41,517 nucleotides of DNA from Marinosulfonomonas sp. (GCA_026989405.1 JALSJL010000469.1:1-41517); one strand, 5' to 3'; shown: positions 8,437 to 16,348, counted from the stretch's first letter. Translations and numbers: made by a program. Notes: generated by a model from the letters alone, not told the origin.

Positions 8437-9654
8437 ATGCCAACTGAAGTCCGCGTGCCCACCCTGGGCGAAAGCGTTACCGAGGCCACCGTCGCCACCT
8501 GGTTCAAAAAACCGGGCGACGCAGTGGCCGTGGATGAAATGCTGTGTGAGCTGGAAACAGACAAGGTCACCGTCGAGGTGCCGTCACCGGTGGCCGGCAA
8601 GCTCAGCGAAATCGTGGCGCCCGAAGGCGAAACCGTCGGCGTCGACGCGCTGCTGGCCGTGATCGAAGAGGGCGAAGGCGCAGCGGCGGCCCCGGCGGCA
8701 GAAAAGCCGGCGCAGGCCCCCGTGCCCGACCAGCGGGAACCGGCGGCCCGCGATATCGAACATGCCCCGGCTGCGAAAAAGGCGATGGCCGAAGCGGGCC
8801 TCACACCCGATCAGGTGCAGGGCACGGGCAAGGATGGCCGCATCATGAAGGAAGACGTGGCCCGCGCGACGCAAGGCCCCTCTCACAGCCCGGCCCCGGC
8901 CCCGGCCGCCGCGCCGGCTGCCGGCGTGGCTGCTCCGGTGGCTGCAGACGATGCCGGGCGCGAAGAGCGGGTCAAGATGACCCGCCTGCGCCAGACAATC
9001 GCCCGCCGCCTGAAAGAAGCTCAGAACACCGCCGCGATCCTGACCACCTACAACGAAGTCGACATGTCGGCGATCATGGACCTGCGCAACACCTACAAGG
9101 AACAGTTTCTCAAGAAGCACGGCGTCAAGCTCGGCTTCATGTCCTTTTTCACCAAGGCCTGCGTGCATGCGCTTCAGGAAGTGCCCGAGGTCAATGCCGA
9201 AATTGACGGCAATGATGTGGTCTACAAGAAATACGTCCATATGGGCATTGCGGTCGGCACCCCCAACGGGCTGGTTGTGCCGGTCATCCGCAACGCCGAT
9301 GCCATGTCATTTGCCGAAATCGAAAAGGCGATCAATGAAAAGGGCCGGCGCGCCCGGGACGGCAAGCTGTCGATGGAAGAGATGATGGGCGGCACCTTCA
9401 CCATTTCCAACGGCGGGGTCTACGGCTCGCTGATGTCGTCGCCCATCCTGAACCCGCCGCAGTCGGGCATTCTGGGCATGCACAAGATCCAGGACCGCCC
9501 GGTCGCCGTGAACGGCGAAGTGGTGATCCGCCCGATGATGTATCTTGCGCTCAGCTACGACCACCGTATCGTTGACGGCAAGGGCGCCGTGACCTTCCTT
9601 GTGCGCGTCAAGGAGGCGCTGGAAGACCCCCGGCGCCTGCTGATGGACCTTTGA
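8437..9654 (+). CDS. sucB: 2-oxoglutarate dehydrogenase E2, dihydrolipoyl succinyltransferase
   Basis: E2 transfers the succinyl group from lipoamide to CoA and forms the core of the complex. The 405 residues hold one lipoyl domain (about 1-78) with lipoyl lysine K43 in ETDKVTVEV. An Ala/Pro linker, a peripheral-subunit-binding domain (about 108-145, PAAKKAMAEAGL), a second Ala/Pro linker and the catalytic domain follow. The catalytic histidine is H376 in SYDHRIVDG, with the aspartate four residues later. It starts six bases after sucA, a tight operon arrangement. Length and domains are normal. Confidence 0.97.
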   Translation: MPTEVRVPTLGESVTEATVATWFKKPGDAVAVDEMLCELETDKVTVEVPSPVAGKLSEIVAPEGETVGVDALLAVIEEGEGAAAAPAAEKPAQAPVPDQREPAARDIEHAPAAKKAMAEAGLTPDQVQGTGKDGRIMKEDVARATQGPSHSPAPAPAAAPAAGVAAPVAADDAGREERVKMTRLRQTIARRLKEAQNTAAILTTYNEVDMSAIMDLRNTYKEQFLKKHGVKLGFMSFFTKACVHALQEVPEVNAEIDGNDVVYKKYVHMGIAVGTPNGLVVPVIRNADAMSFAEIEKAINEKGRRARDGKLSMEEMMGGTFTISNGGVYGSLMSSPILNPPQSGILGMHKIQDRPVAVNGEVVIRPMMYLALSYDHRIVDGKGAVTFLVRVKEALEDPRRLLMDL

Positions 9655-9675
9655 ACACGCCAGAAAGGATACGCC

Positions 9676-10065
9676 ATGTTTTTCGATGAGCTTTCTCTTC
9701 TTGCCCTCTATGGCCTTGTCGTGGCCTTCACGATCCTGCTGCAGACCACCGGCGTCGTGGGCCAGTTGGGCATGGGATACCTGTTGTCGGCGCGCGATGA
9801 GCCGCGCACTCTCACCGGCATCACCGCGCGCCTTGAACGGGCGCTGTCAAACTCGATCGTGGCCATGGCCCTGTTCGCCCCGGCGGTGCTGATCCTTGCC
9901 GCGGGTGACAAGTTCACGCCGTCCACCCTGCAAGCGGCCCAAGTGTTCGTGGTTGCCCGGCTGATCTACATCCCGGCCTACGCTTTCGCCATCACCGGGT
10001 TGCGCACCCTGGCCTGGCTGGTCGGCTTCGCGGCCACCATCACGCTCTACTTCCTGGGCCTGTGA
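9676..10065 (+). CDS. MAPEG family membrane protein
   Basis: This 129-residue protein has about four hydrophobic membrane segments (near 8-30, 55-78, 84-106 and 108-128). It has the short polar loop with RLERALSN that typifies the MAPEG family (membrane-associated proteins in eicosanoid and glutathione metabolism). Bacterial MAPEG members are mostly uncharacterised inner-membrane proteins; some bind glutathione. It lies 21 bases after sucB and before lpd, so it is probably co-transcribed with the oxoglutarate dehydrogenase genes. Nothing in the sequence links it mechanistically to that complex. Confidence 0.8.
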   Translation: MFFDELSLLALYGLVVAFTILLQTTGVVGQLGMGYLLSARDEPRTLTGITARLERALSNSIVAMALFAPAVLILAAGDKFTPSTLQAAQVFVVARLIYIPAYAFAITGLRTLAWLVGFAATITLYFLGL

Positions 10066-10094
10066 TGGCGACGGCAAGACGACATACGACTTGC

Positions 10095-10133
10095 CATATG
10101 CAGTTCACATGGGACTCATATGGAATGCACATG
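10095..10133. repeat. four CAYATG hexamers at exact 11-bp spacing upstream of lpd
   Basis: CATATG (10095-10100), CACATG (10106-10111), CATATG (10117-10122) and CACATG (10128-10133) are each separated by five bases. The spacing is one helical turn, and the two spellings alternate. The array fills much of the 93-base gap between the MAPEG gene and lpd and ends 25 bases before the lpd start. It may be a protein-binding array or chance; no known site is recognised. Confidence 0.5.
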
Positions 10134-10158
10134 CCCATTTTCACCTTTGGAGAGCCCC

Positions 10159-11547
10159 ATGGCAAACTATGACGTGATCATCATCGGGGCCGGTCCGGGC
10201 GGCTATGTCTGCGCCATCCGGTGCGCCCAACTGGGCCTGAAGACCGCCGTGATCGAAGGGCGCGAAACGCTCGGCGGCACCTGCCTGAACGTCGGCTGCA
10301 TCCCCTCCAAGGCCCTGCTGCATGCAACCCATTGCCTGCATGATGCCGAAACCAATTTTGCCAGGATGGGCCTCAAGGGGAAATCGCCCTCGGTCGACTG
10401 GAAACAGATGCAGGTCTACAAGGATGACGTTGTCGGACAGAACACCAAGGGCATCGAATTCCTGTTCAAAAAGAACAAGATAGACTGGATTAAGGGCTGG
10501 GGGTCGATCCCTGCGCCTGGCAAGGTCAAGGTGGGCGAAGAGCTGCACGAAGCCCGCCATATCGTGATCGCCACCGGGTCTCAAAGCGCCACGATCCCCG
10601 GTGTCGAGATTGATGAAGACCGCGTGATCTCATCGACAGGCGCACTGTCTCTGGCCAAGCCCCCCAAGTCTCTTCTGGTCATCGGTGCGGGCGTCATCGG
10701 GCTGGAAATGGGCTCGGTCTATGCCCGTCTCGGCGCCCGTGTGACAGTTGTCGAATATCTCGATGCCATCACGCCGGGCATGGACAGGGACGTGCAGAAA
10801 ACCCTGCAAAGAATATTGAAAAAACAAGGGCTTGAGTTCATTCTGGGGGCGGCTGTCCAAGGGGTGACAAGCACAAGGACCAAGACCAGAACCACCTATC
10901 GGCTGAAAAAGGACGGCTCGGAACATGTGCTGGACGCCGATGTCGTCCTGGTTTCGACCGGGCGCCGCCCCTTTACCGACGGGCTTGGTCTCGACGGGAT
11001 CGGCGTTCAGCTGACAGAACGCGGCCAGATAGCCACCGACAGCACCTGGGCGACCACGGTTCCGGGCATTTACGCAATCGGCGACGCGATCGAGGGCCCG
11101 ATGCTCGCCCACAAGGCCGAAGATGAAGGCATGGCCGTGGCCGAGGTGCTGGCCGGCAAAAAAGGCCATGTAAATTATGGGGTTATCCCAAGCGTCATCT
11201 ATACGACCCCGGAAGTTGCCAGCGTCGGCGAAACCGAACAGAGCCTCAAGGAGGCGGGCCGTCCCTACAAGGTCGGCAAGTTTTCCTACATGGGCAACGC
11301 CCGCGCCAAGGCCGTGTTCCAGGGCGAGGGCTTCGTGAAGATCATCGCCGACAAGCAAACCGACCGCATCCTGGGCGCCCACCTCATCGGCCCCGCCGCA
11401 GGGGAGCTCATCCACGAAATCTGCGTGGCCATGGAATTCGGCGCTTCGGCCGAAGACATCGCCCTCACCTGCCACGCCCACCCCACCTGGTCCGAAGCCG
11501 TCCGCGAGGCCGCCCTGGCCTGCGGCGATGGCGCCATTCATGCGTGA
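10159..11547 (+). CDS. lpd: dihydrolipoyl dehydrogenase (E3)
   Basis: E3 reoxidises dihydrolipoamide with NAD+ as the last step of 2-oxo acid dehydrogenase complexes. The ATG at 10159 (MANYDVIIIGAGPGGYVCA) directly precedes the FAD-binding GxGxxG motif and has GGAG upstream. The in-frame ATG at 10120 lies in the repeat array and is less likely. The 462 residues include the redox disulfide C42/C47 in GGTCLNVGCIPS, the NAD-binding GAGVIGLEMGSVYARLG and the C-terminal HAHPTWSEA with the catalytic histidine. It ends the TCA gene run and is probably the E3 partner of SucA and SucB. The gap before it is longer than its neighbours' and may hold its own control. Confidence 0.97.
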   Translation: MANYDVIIIGAGPGGYVCAIRCAQLGLKTAVIEGRETLGGTCLNVGCIPSKALLHATHCLHDAETNFARMGLKGKSPSVDWKQMQVYKDDVVGQNTKGIEFLFKKNKIDWIKGWGSIPAPGKVKVGEELHEARHIVIATGSQSATIPGVEIDEDRVISSTGALSLAKPPKSLLVIGAGVIGLEMGSVYARLGARVTVVEYLDAITPGMDRDVQKTLQRILKKQGLEFILGAAVQGVTSTRTKTRTTYRLKKDGSEHVLDADVVLVSTGRRPFTDGLGLDGIGVQLTERGQIATDSTWATTVPGIYAIGDAIEGPMLAHKAEDEGMAVAEVLAGKKGHVNYGVIPSVIYTTPEVASVGETEQSLKEAGRPYKVGKFSYMGNARAKAVFQGEGFVKIIADKQTDRILGAHLIGPAAGELIHEICVAMEFGASAEDIALTCHAHPTWSEAVREAALACGDGAIHA

Positions 11548-11610
11548 TCTCAACATGTTGAGCACATGATACCAGATGGACATCTGATCGCGTGACTGCT
11601 TCTTCTTTGC

Positions 11611-11697
11611 AAAAATATCCTCGGGGGTGAATGGGCGCCATCGGCGCACAGAGGGGGCTGACAGCCCCCTCACCCGGTCGGACCCTCAAGGGTCCGA
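11611..11697. repeat. conserved-looking block with three successive hairpins between lpd and the GntR gene
   Basis: The segment starts with an A-rich stretch then TATCCTCGGGGGTGAA (up to about 11632). Three stem-loops follow: GCGCC/GGCGC at 11635-11647, AGGGGGC/GCCCCCT at 11652-11670 and TCGGACCCT/AGGGTCCGA at 11678-11697. It lies between convergent genes, so the hairpins could end transcription on either strand, although no T-tract follows. From memory, similar A-rich/TCGGGGGTGA blocks recur between genes in Rhodobacterales; this was not checked. Confidence 0.45.
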
Positions 11698-11702
11698 TCA
11701 GA

Positions 11703-12353
11703 TCAGACCACCAGCATCCGCAACCCTTGGGTCACATCCGTGCGGACCGCCAGCCGCAACCCCGGCTCATCCCCGGCCCTGAGCGCGGCGACAATCGCCC
11801 TGTGGTGCTGCGGGACTTCAGTGCGCTGCAGACGCCCGTACAGGTGGCGCATGGTCGGACCCAACTGCAGCCAGACGGTCTCTGCAATGGCCAGCATCGC
11901 CGGCGCCTGAGCGCGCAGGTAAAGTGTGCGGTGAAATTCCAGGTTGGTGCGGATATAGCCGATTGCATCGCCCTTTGCGATCACCTGGGCCAGCACGCCA
12001 TTGATGGCCTGCAGACGATCAATCAATGCAATATGCGCCCTGGGAAGCGCGCGGCTTGCCAGTTCCGGCTCCAGCAACGCACGGACAGCGGCCAGCTCCT
12101 CGATCCGCTCGTTGCTCAGCTCCGGCGTTGCCACACGCCCCGAAGCGGTCATGGTCAGCGCCCCTTCGGCAACCAGGCGGCGCATGGCCTCGCGCGCCGG
12201 TGTCATCGAAACGTCAAATTGCCTGGCCACCCCGCGCAGCGTCAAGGCGTGTCCCGGCGGCAATTCGCCATGCATGATGCGCAACCGCAACTTTCGGTAA
12301 ATCCGGTCATGGGCAACACTTGTGGGTTCGGCAGGGCGCGGCTGGATCAACAT
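11703..12353 (-). CDS. GntR-family (FadR/FCD subfamily) transcriptional regulator
   Basis: The 216-residue protein has an N-terminal winged helix-turn-helix (about 15-80, with LTLRGVARQFDVSMTPAREAMRRL) and an all-helical C-terminal FCD ligand-binding domain. The FCD motif NLEFHRTLY is followed by HHRAIVAALRAGD, which supplies the usual metal-binding histidines. FCD regulators usually bind small carboxylates. The gene starts at 12353, just eight bases downstream of one TGTGATCACA palindrome, and two more copies precede sucC. I infer autoregulation and control of sucC; the effector could be a TCA-cycle acid. It faces lpd convergently. Confidence 0.88.
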   Translation of the reverse strand: MLIQPRPAEPTSVAHDRIYRKLRLRIMHGELPPGHALTLRGVARQFDVSMTPAREAMRRLVAEGALTMTASGRVATPELSNERIEELAAVRALLEPELASRALPRAHIALIDRLQAINGVLAQVIAKGDAIGYIRTNLEFHRTLYLRAQAPAMLAIAETVWLQLGPTMRHLYGRLQRTEVPQHHRAIVAALRAGDEPGLRLAVRTDVTQGLRMLVV

Positions 12354-12360
12354 GCGCCAT

Positions 12361-12370
12361 TGTGATCACA
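12361..12370. promoter_or_regulatory. TGTGATCACA palindrome in front of the GntR gene
   Basis: This exact copy of the palindrome found twice before sucC lies seven bases upstream of the GntR start codon. It is well placed for repression of the regulator's own gene. It lies between that gene and the 3' end of the neighbouring metalloprotease gene. Confidence 0.6.
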
Positions 12371-12384
12371 GCAGGACGTTCCAG

Positions 12385-13077
12385 TCAAATGGCGAAACGA
12401 TAGGCATGCAGCAAGGCACCATTTTCGCGCAGCCATTTTCGCGGTGCGCGGTAATCCGGGCAGAGGCCTTCGACCAGATCCCAGAATGCGGGTGAATGAT
12501 TCATCTCGCACAAATGCGCGACCTCATGTGCCGCAACATAGTCAAGAACCTCCGGCGGGGCCATGATCAGTCGCCAGGAAAACATCAGGTTCCCGTCGGA
12601 CGAACAGGACCCCCAGCGCGATCTGGTGTCGCGCAAGGTCAACTTCGCATGACGGCGCCCCAGACGCGCGCCATGCAGGTCACTGGCCTCGGCAAGCTGT
12701 TGGCGCGCCCGGGTCTTCATGAACGCGGCCACTTTCGCCCCGGCCCGCTCCGATGCGCCGGGCACCAGGATCGAGCCGCCCTCAAACCGCGCCACACGCC
12801 CGTCTGCCGCAATGATTGGCACGACTTCACCGCGAAAATGGATCATGCCCCCGATCTCGACCGCAATCCTTTCATGTTGCCTGTCCAGTTGTCGCCTGAT
12901 CCAGTCTTCTTTTTCCTGGGCAAATTTCAGGGCCTCGCGGCTGCGGGTCCAGCGCGGCATCGATATCGTGACACCGCCATCCAGCCGTGACACGCGCAAC
13001 GACAGCCGGCGCGAACCTGCGTTGCGTCTGAGCTTGATAATGATCGGAGGGTCACCCTCCAGTCGCAACTGCCCCAT
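12385..13077 (-). CDS. YgjP/SprT-like zinc metalloprotease (DUF45)
   Basis: This 230-residue protein belongs to the YgjP-type metal-dependent hydrolases. The conserved RWGSCSSDG segment lies near 154-162 and the zinc motif HEVAH at 184-188, followed by H194 in CEMNHSPAFW as the likely third ligand. The N-terminal half is a beta-rich domain with IRRQL, as in the family. The ATG at 13077 is taken as start, although a GTG one codon earlier is equally possible. Substrates of the family are unknown. It is on the same strand as, and upstream of, the GntR gene, but the gap with the operator suggests separate transcription. Confidence 0.85.
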   Translation of the reverse strand: MGQLRLEGDPPIIIKLRRNAGSRRLSLRVSRLDGGVTISMPRWTRSREALKFAQEKEDWIRRQLDRQHERIAVEIGGMIHFRGEVVPIIAADGRVARFEGGSILVPGASERAGAKVAAFMKTRARQQLAEASDLHGARLGRRHAKLTLRDTRSRWGSCSSDGNLMFSWRLIMAPPEVLDYVAAHEVAHLCEMNHSPAFWDLVEGLCPDYRAPRKWLRENGALLHAYRFAI

Positions 13078-13250
13078 CACTGCTCTCTGTGTGTGTTCCG
13101 GGTCGCCCGGATTTGCGGGTCTGGGCCAGTTTGGCCAGCCCCGTGCCCACTGTCAAACACGATCCCGGCCCAAAAGCCTTTGACACCTGTGGCACGTTGT
13201 GGCAGAGGGCATCAAATCTCGTGAAATGATGAATGACGAAAGGGGTTCAC

Positions 13251-13568
13251 ATGCCCAAGGAAGAATGGGGCGTAAAACGCATTTGCCCGACCACCGGCAA
13301 GCGGTTTTACGACCTCAACAAAAAGCCGATCATCAGCCCCTACACTGGCGAAACGGTGGAAGTGGACGCAAATACCAAGACACGTGTCGCGGTCGAAAAG
13401 GTTGCGAAGAAGGCCGATGAGCCGGAAACCGTGGAAGACGACGTCCTGCTGGATGATGCAGACGTGGCCGACCCCGATGTCGCAGACGATATTCTGGAAG
13501 ACGACGACGATGACACCGTCCCGCTTGAAGAAATCGCCGACGTTGCAAAGGAAGACGACGATACCTGA
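13251..13568 (+). CDS. FYDLN-acid family protein (TIGR02300)
   Basis: A 105-residue protein with the family signature CPTTGKRFYDLNKKP at about 11-25, followed by a long acidic tail. The last 50 residues are dominated by Asp and Glu (DDDDDTVPLEE). The ATG at 13251 has AAAGGGG upstream; the in-frame ATG at 13233 would add only six residues. The family is widespread in alphaproteobacteria and has no known function. The N-terminal part with one visible cysteine resembles a half zinc ribbon. It is monocistronic, and tRNA-Ala follows. Confidence 0.9.
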   Translation: MPKEEWGVKRICPTTGKRFYDLNKKPIISPYTGETVEVDANTKTRVAVEKVAKKADEPETVEDDVLLDDADVADPDVADDILEDDDDDTVPLEEIADVAKEDDDT

Positions 13569-13587
13569 TCTGGCCGGTTTTTTTCAC

Positions 13588-13616
13588 TTGATCTGATCCG
13601 GGCCATTCCATAGATA
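13588..13616 (+). promoter_or_regulatory. sigma70-type promoter of tRNA-Ala
   Basis: TTGATC at 13588-13593 and TAGATA at 13611-13616 are separated by 17 bases. This is a good housekeeping promoter ending 33 bases before the tRNA. The T-run just before it (TTTTTTT near 13578-13584) may help end transcription of the preceding gene. Confidence 0.6.
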
Positions 13617-13649
13617 CACCGGGCGACAGACATGCCCGTCTTCGCCTAA

Positions 13650-13725
<76 letters not shown>

Positions 13726-13746
13726 AATCACCGATCGTTTCCGCCG

Positions 13747-15066
13747 TCAGAAGACGCCCTGAAACGCGGTCGCCAGTTTTCCGGCAATCTCATCCACATG
13801 GCGATCTTCCATGATGAAGGGTGGCGCGAGCAATATGTGGTCGCCCCTCTTTCCATCGATCGTTCCACCCATCGGATAGCAAATCAGACCCGCATCGAAT
13901 GCCGCGCGTTTGAGCAGCTTGTGGGTGCCCCGTTCGGCCGGGAACGGCGCCTTGCTGTCGCGGTCTTCGACGATTTCTATTCCGAGAAACAGCCCGCGCC
14001 CCCGGATATCGCCCACATGCGGGTGTTGGCCAAAGGCATCCTGCAGCGCATCGCGCAACTGCTCTCCCCTTGAGCGGACCTGTTGCATCATCGCCGGCTC
14101 GGTAACTTTCTTCAGCACCGCCAATGCTGCGGCACAGGCTGTCGGATGGCCGACATAGGTGTGACCATGCTGAAAAAAACCTGATCCCTCTGCAATGGCC
14201 CGGTAGATCCTGCCCGAACACATCATGGCGCCAATGGGTTGATAGCCCGCGCCCAGCCCCTTTGCGACAACTGCAATGTCCGGATCGATGCCGTCCTGTT
14301 CACTGGCAAAAACCGTCCCGGTCCGGCCCATGCCGCACATGACCTCATCAAGGATCAGCAATACCCCATGACGGCTGCAGATATCGCGAATTCTCTCAAA
14401 ATATCCCGCGACCGGCGTGACCGCGCCCATGGTGGCACCCACGACCGGCTCGGCGACAAAGGCCATGACATTCTCGGCGCCAAGCCGCAGAATTTCACTT
14501 TCCAGCTCATCTGCAACACGCCGGCCGTAGTCCGCGGCGCTCTCGTCGGGGTGGCAATCACGATAGGCGTAACACGGCGAGATATGCGAGGTTTCGATCA
14601 TCATGGGCGAAAACGGCTCTCGGCGCCACATGTTGCCGCCGGTCGCAAGCGCACCAAGCGTGTTCCCATGGTAGCTTTGGCGCCGGGCAATCACCCGGTG
14701 TCTTTGCGGCTCTCCTGTTTCGAGGAAATACTGCCTTGCGAGTTTCAGGGCGGCCTCGACGGCTTCCGAGCCGCCGGATACGAAATAGACCCGGTCAAGT
14801 GAGGCTGGCGCGACGTCCACCAGCAGATCTGCAAGTTGCTCGGCCGCGTCCGAAGTGAAAAACCCGGTGTGGGCGAAGGCCACCTTGTCGATCTGCTCCT
14901 TTATGGCCGAAATGACATCCGGGTCGGAATGCCCAAGGCAAGACACGGCAGCACCGCCCGAGCCGTCGAAATACTGTTTGCCGTCGCGGTCATAAAGATA
15001 CACGCCATCGCCGCGCTCTGCGGTCGGGGGCGGCGGCCCGGCGTGTCTGGGAAATACATGGCTCAT
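13747..15066 (-). CDS. class III PLP aminotransferase, last gene of the catabolic gene set
   Basis: The 439 residues form a complete fold-type I class III aminotransferase (omega-amino acid/GabT-like). It has SGGSEAVEAALKLARQY (about 97-113), YHGNTLGALATGG (about 132-144), LILDEVMCGMGRTG (about 237-250, with the PLP-binding Asp) and Schiff-base lysine K269 in AVVAKGLGAGYQP. The substrate cannot be read. Plausible carbonyl substrates are aldehyde acids from ring opening, such as 2-formylglutarate or glutarate semialdehyde; this is inference. It is separated from the DUF1185 gene upstream by 119 bases with a GC-rich inverted repeat, so it may be partly uncoupled from the operon. The gene is convergent with tRNA-Ala. 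Confidence 0.88.
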   Translation of the reverse strand: MSHVFPRHAGPPPPTAERGDGVYLYDRDGKQYFDGSGGAAVSCLGHSDPDVISAIKEQIDKVAFAHTGFFTSDAAEQLADLLVDVAPASLDRVYFVSGGSEAVEAALKLARQYFLETGEPQRHRVIARRQSYHGNTLGALATGGNMWRREPFSPMMIETSHISPCYAYRDCHPDESAADYGRRVADELESEILRLGAENVMAFVAEPVVGATMGAVTPVAGYFERIRDICSRHGVLLILDEVMCGMGRTGTVFASEQDGIDPDIAVVAKGLGAGYQPIGAMMCSGRIYRAIAEGSGFFQHGHTYVGHPTACAAALAVLKKVTEPAMMQQVRSRGEQLRDALQDAFGQHPHVGDIRGRGLFLGIEIVEDRDSKAPFPAERGTHKLLKRAAFDAGLICYPMGGTIDGKRGDHILLAPPFIMEDRHVDEIAGKLATAFQGVF

Positions 15067-15185
15067 GTCAAGACCGATCCTGAATATTCATCCCTATGAA
15101 GCATGAAAGGAGCCTTCGGGCAAACTGTTGATGTGGCGGGGCCGGGCGCCCCTTGGCCGGCCGGCCGCGCTTGTCTCGACGCCCC

Positions 15186-15770
15186 TCAGCGCAGCCCGTC
15201 CCGGCCTTCTGCGTCTTCGGCCTTCAGCCCGCCGACGCGTGGCAACGGCCGGCCGCTGTCTGTGACAGCCACAGCGACAAGAATTTCGTTCGCGCGCGGC
15301 GCATCGTTCAGCCTGACCTCGATCCCGTCGAAATGGCTGCGCACATAGGCGGCGTCCTTGTGACCGAGCGGCACGTCGAGCGCTTGCCCCATGCCCCCCA
15401 TCTTTTTCGATGACGGCACCAGGGCCGCCCCTTTCCCGACCGCCTTTCGCAGCGGCGCGCCAAGTTTGGGGTGCAGGATCGCGGCGGCATGTTCCAGTTC
15501 CCCGTTTTCACCGACCATGGCCGCCTTGCCATAGCTTTGGGCGTTCTCGGCCGTGATCCCCAGGGCCGCCACGCATTTTTCGCCCAGAAGCCCGCCCAAC
15601 TCGGCGCCGATCTCGATCAGATCACTCAGGTCCTCGACGTATTTTCCGGCGCAAGGGTTGGCAATGACCGCAGCGGCCACGGCCTTGCGCGTCGGGGGCG
15701 ATATTGTCTGACCGGCTTCGCGGCATGTCTCTTCGACAAAAATGGCGATCTTCCTGATGTCGGCTTTCAT
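15186..15770 (-). CDS. DUF1185 'amino acid synthesis' family protein, copy 1
   Basis: This 194-residue protein belongs to the AA_synth/DUF1185 family, which is known from structural genomics but has no demonstrated reaction. Conserved segments are NPCAGKYVEDL (about 38-48), GENGELEHAAAILHP (about 87-101), LVPSSKKMG, LDVPLGHKDAAYVRSHFD and a C-terminal GRDGLR. Its start overlaps the stop of the next copy by ATGA, so the two are translationally coupled and may form a heteromer. It is a clear paralogue of copy 2. The name 'amino acid synthesis' rests on old annotation, not on assay. The context suggests a role after ring opening. Confidence 0.82.
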   Translation of the reverse strand: MKADIRKIAIFVEETCREAGQTISPPTRKAVAAAVIANPCAGKYVEDLSDLIEIGAELGGLLGEKCVAALGITAENAQSYGKAAMVGENGELEHAAAILHPKLGAPLRKAVGKGAALVPSSKKMGGMGQALDVPLGHKDAAYVRSHFDGIEVRLNDAPRANEILVAVAVTDSGRPLPRVGGLKAEDAEGRDGLR

Positions 15771-16348
15771 CGCAATCCATCCTCTCCCTTGATCTGCCAG
15801 GCTTCCAGCCCGCCGGACCGCGAGTGCACCCGCCCCCCGGTGCTCATGACCAGAACCAGCAGGATTTCATCGGCTTTCGGGGCATCCGCCAACCCGACCT
15901 CCATCGCATCGAAATGGCTGCGCACATATGAGGCATTGGTATGGGTAATGGGCACATCCAGCCTTGTTCCCGGGCCACCGACCTTTTTGGCCGACGGAAC
16001 GATTGCATTGCTGGAGCCGAGCAACTGGCGCATGGCATATCCTCCGGGCGCATGCCAGAGCGCGCCGTGTTCCAGCTCGCCCGCTTCCCCGACGATCGCG
16101 CCCTTGCCGTAGCCCTCGATCATGCCCGGCCCCCCGAGCATGTCGACCAGCCGTTGTGCCATTCTCAGGCCAAGCGGACGCAGGTCTTCGATGAACCCCT
16201 GGATAGTCTCGACATATCGCCCTGCGAACGGGTTTTCGACCACCGCCAGAGCAGCCGCCCGGCGTTGCGGGCTTTCGGGCGGGGGGCCGAACTCATGGAA
16301 GATATCTTCACAATGAGTGGCAAATTTCCTCAGGATCGGTTCAGGCAT
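15767..16348 (-). CDS. DUF1185 'amino acid synthesis' family protein, copy 2
   Basis: A 193-residue paralogue of the adjacent DUF1185 protein, sharing NPFAGRYVETI, GEAGELEHGALWH, IVPSAKKVGGPG, LDVPITHTNASYVRSHFDAMEV and the end GEDGLR. The ATG at 16348 is preferred over a TTG two codons earlier because it has GAAGGG upstream. It begins just before the UPF0280 gene ends in the transcribed direction and overlaps copy 1 by ATGA. The two copies differ in the hydrophobic core and in charged positions, as expected for two non-identical subunits. No catalytic residues can be assigned. Confidence 0.82.
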   Translation of the reverse strand: MPEPILRKFATHCEDIFHEFGPPPESPQRRAAALAVVENPFAGRYVETIQGFIEDLRPLGLRMAQRLVDMLGGPGMIEGYGKGAIVGEAGELEHGALWHAPGGYAMRQLLGSSNAIVPSAKKVGGPGTRLDVPITHTNASYVRSHFDAMEVGLADAPKADEILLVLVMSTGGRVHSRSGGLEAWQIKGEDGLR

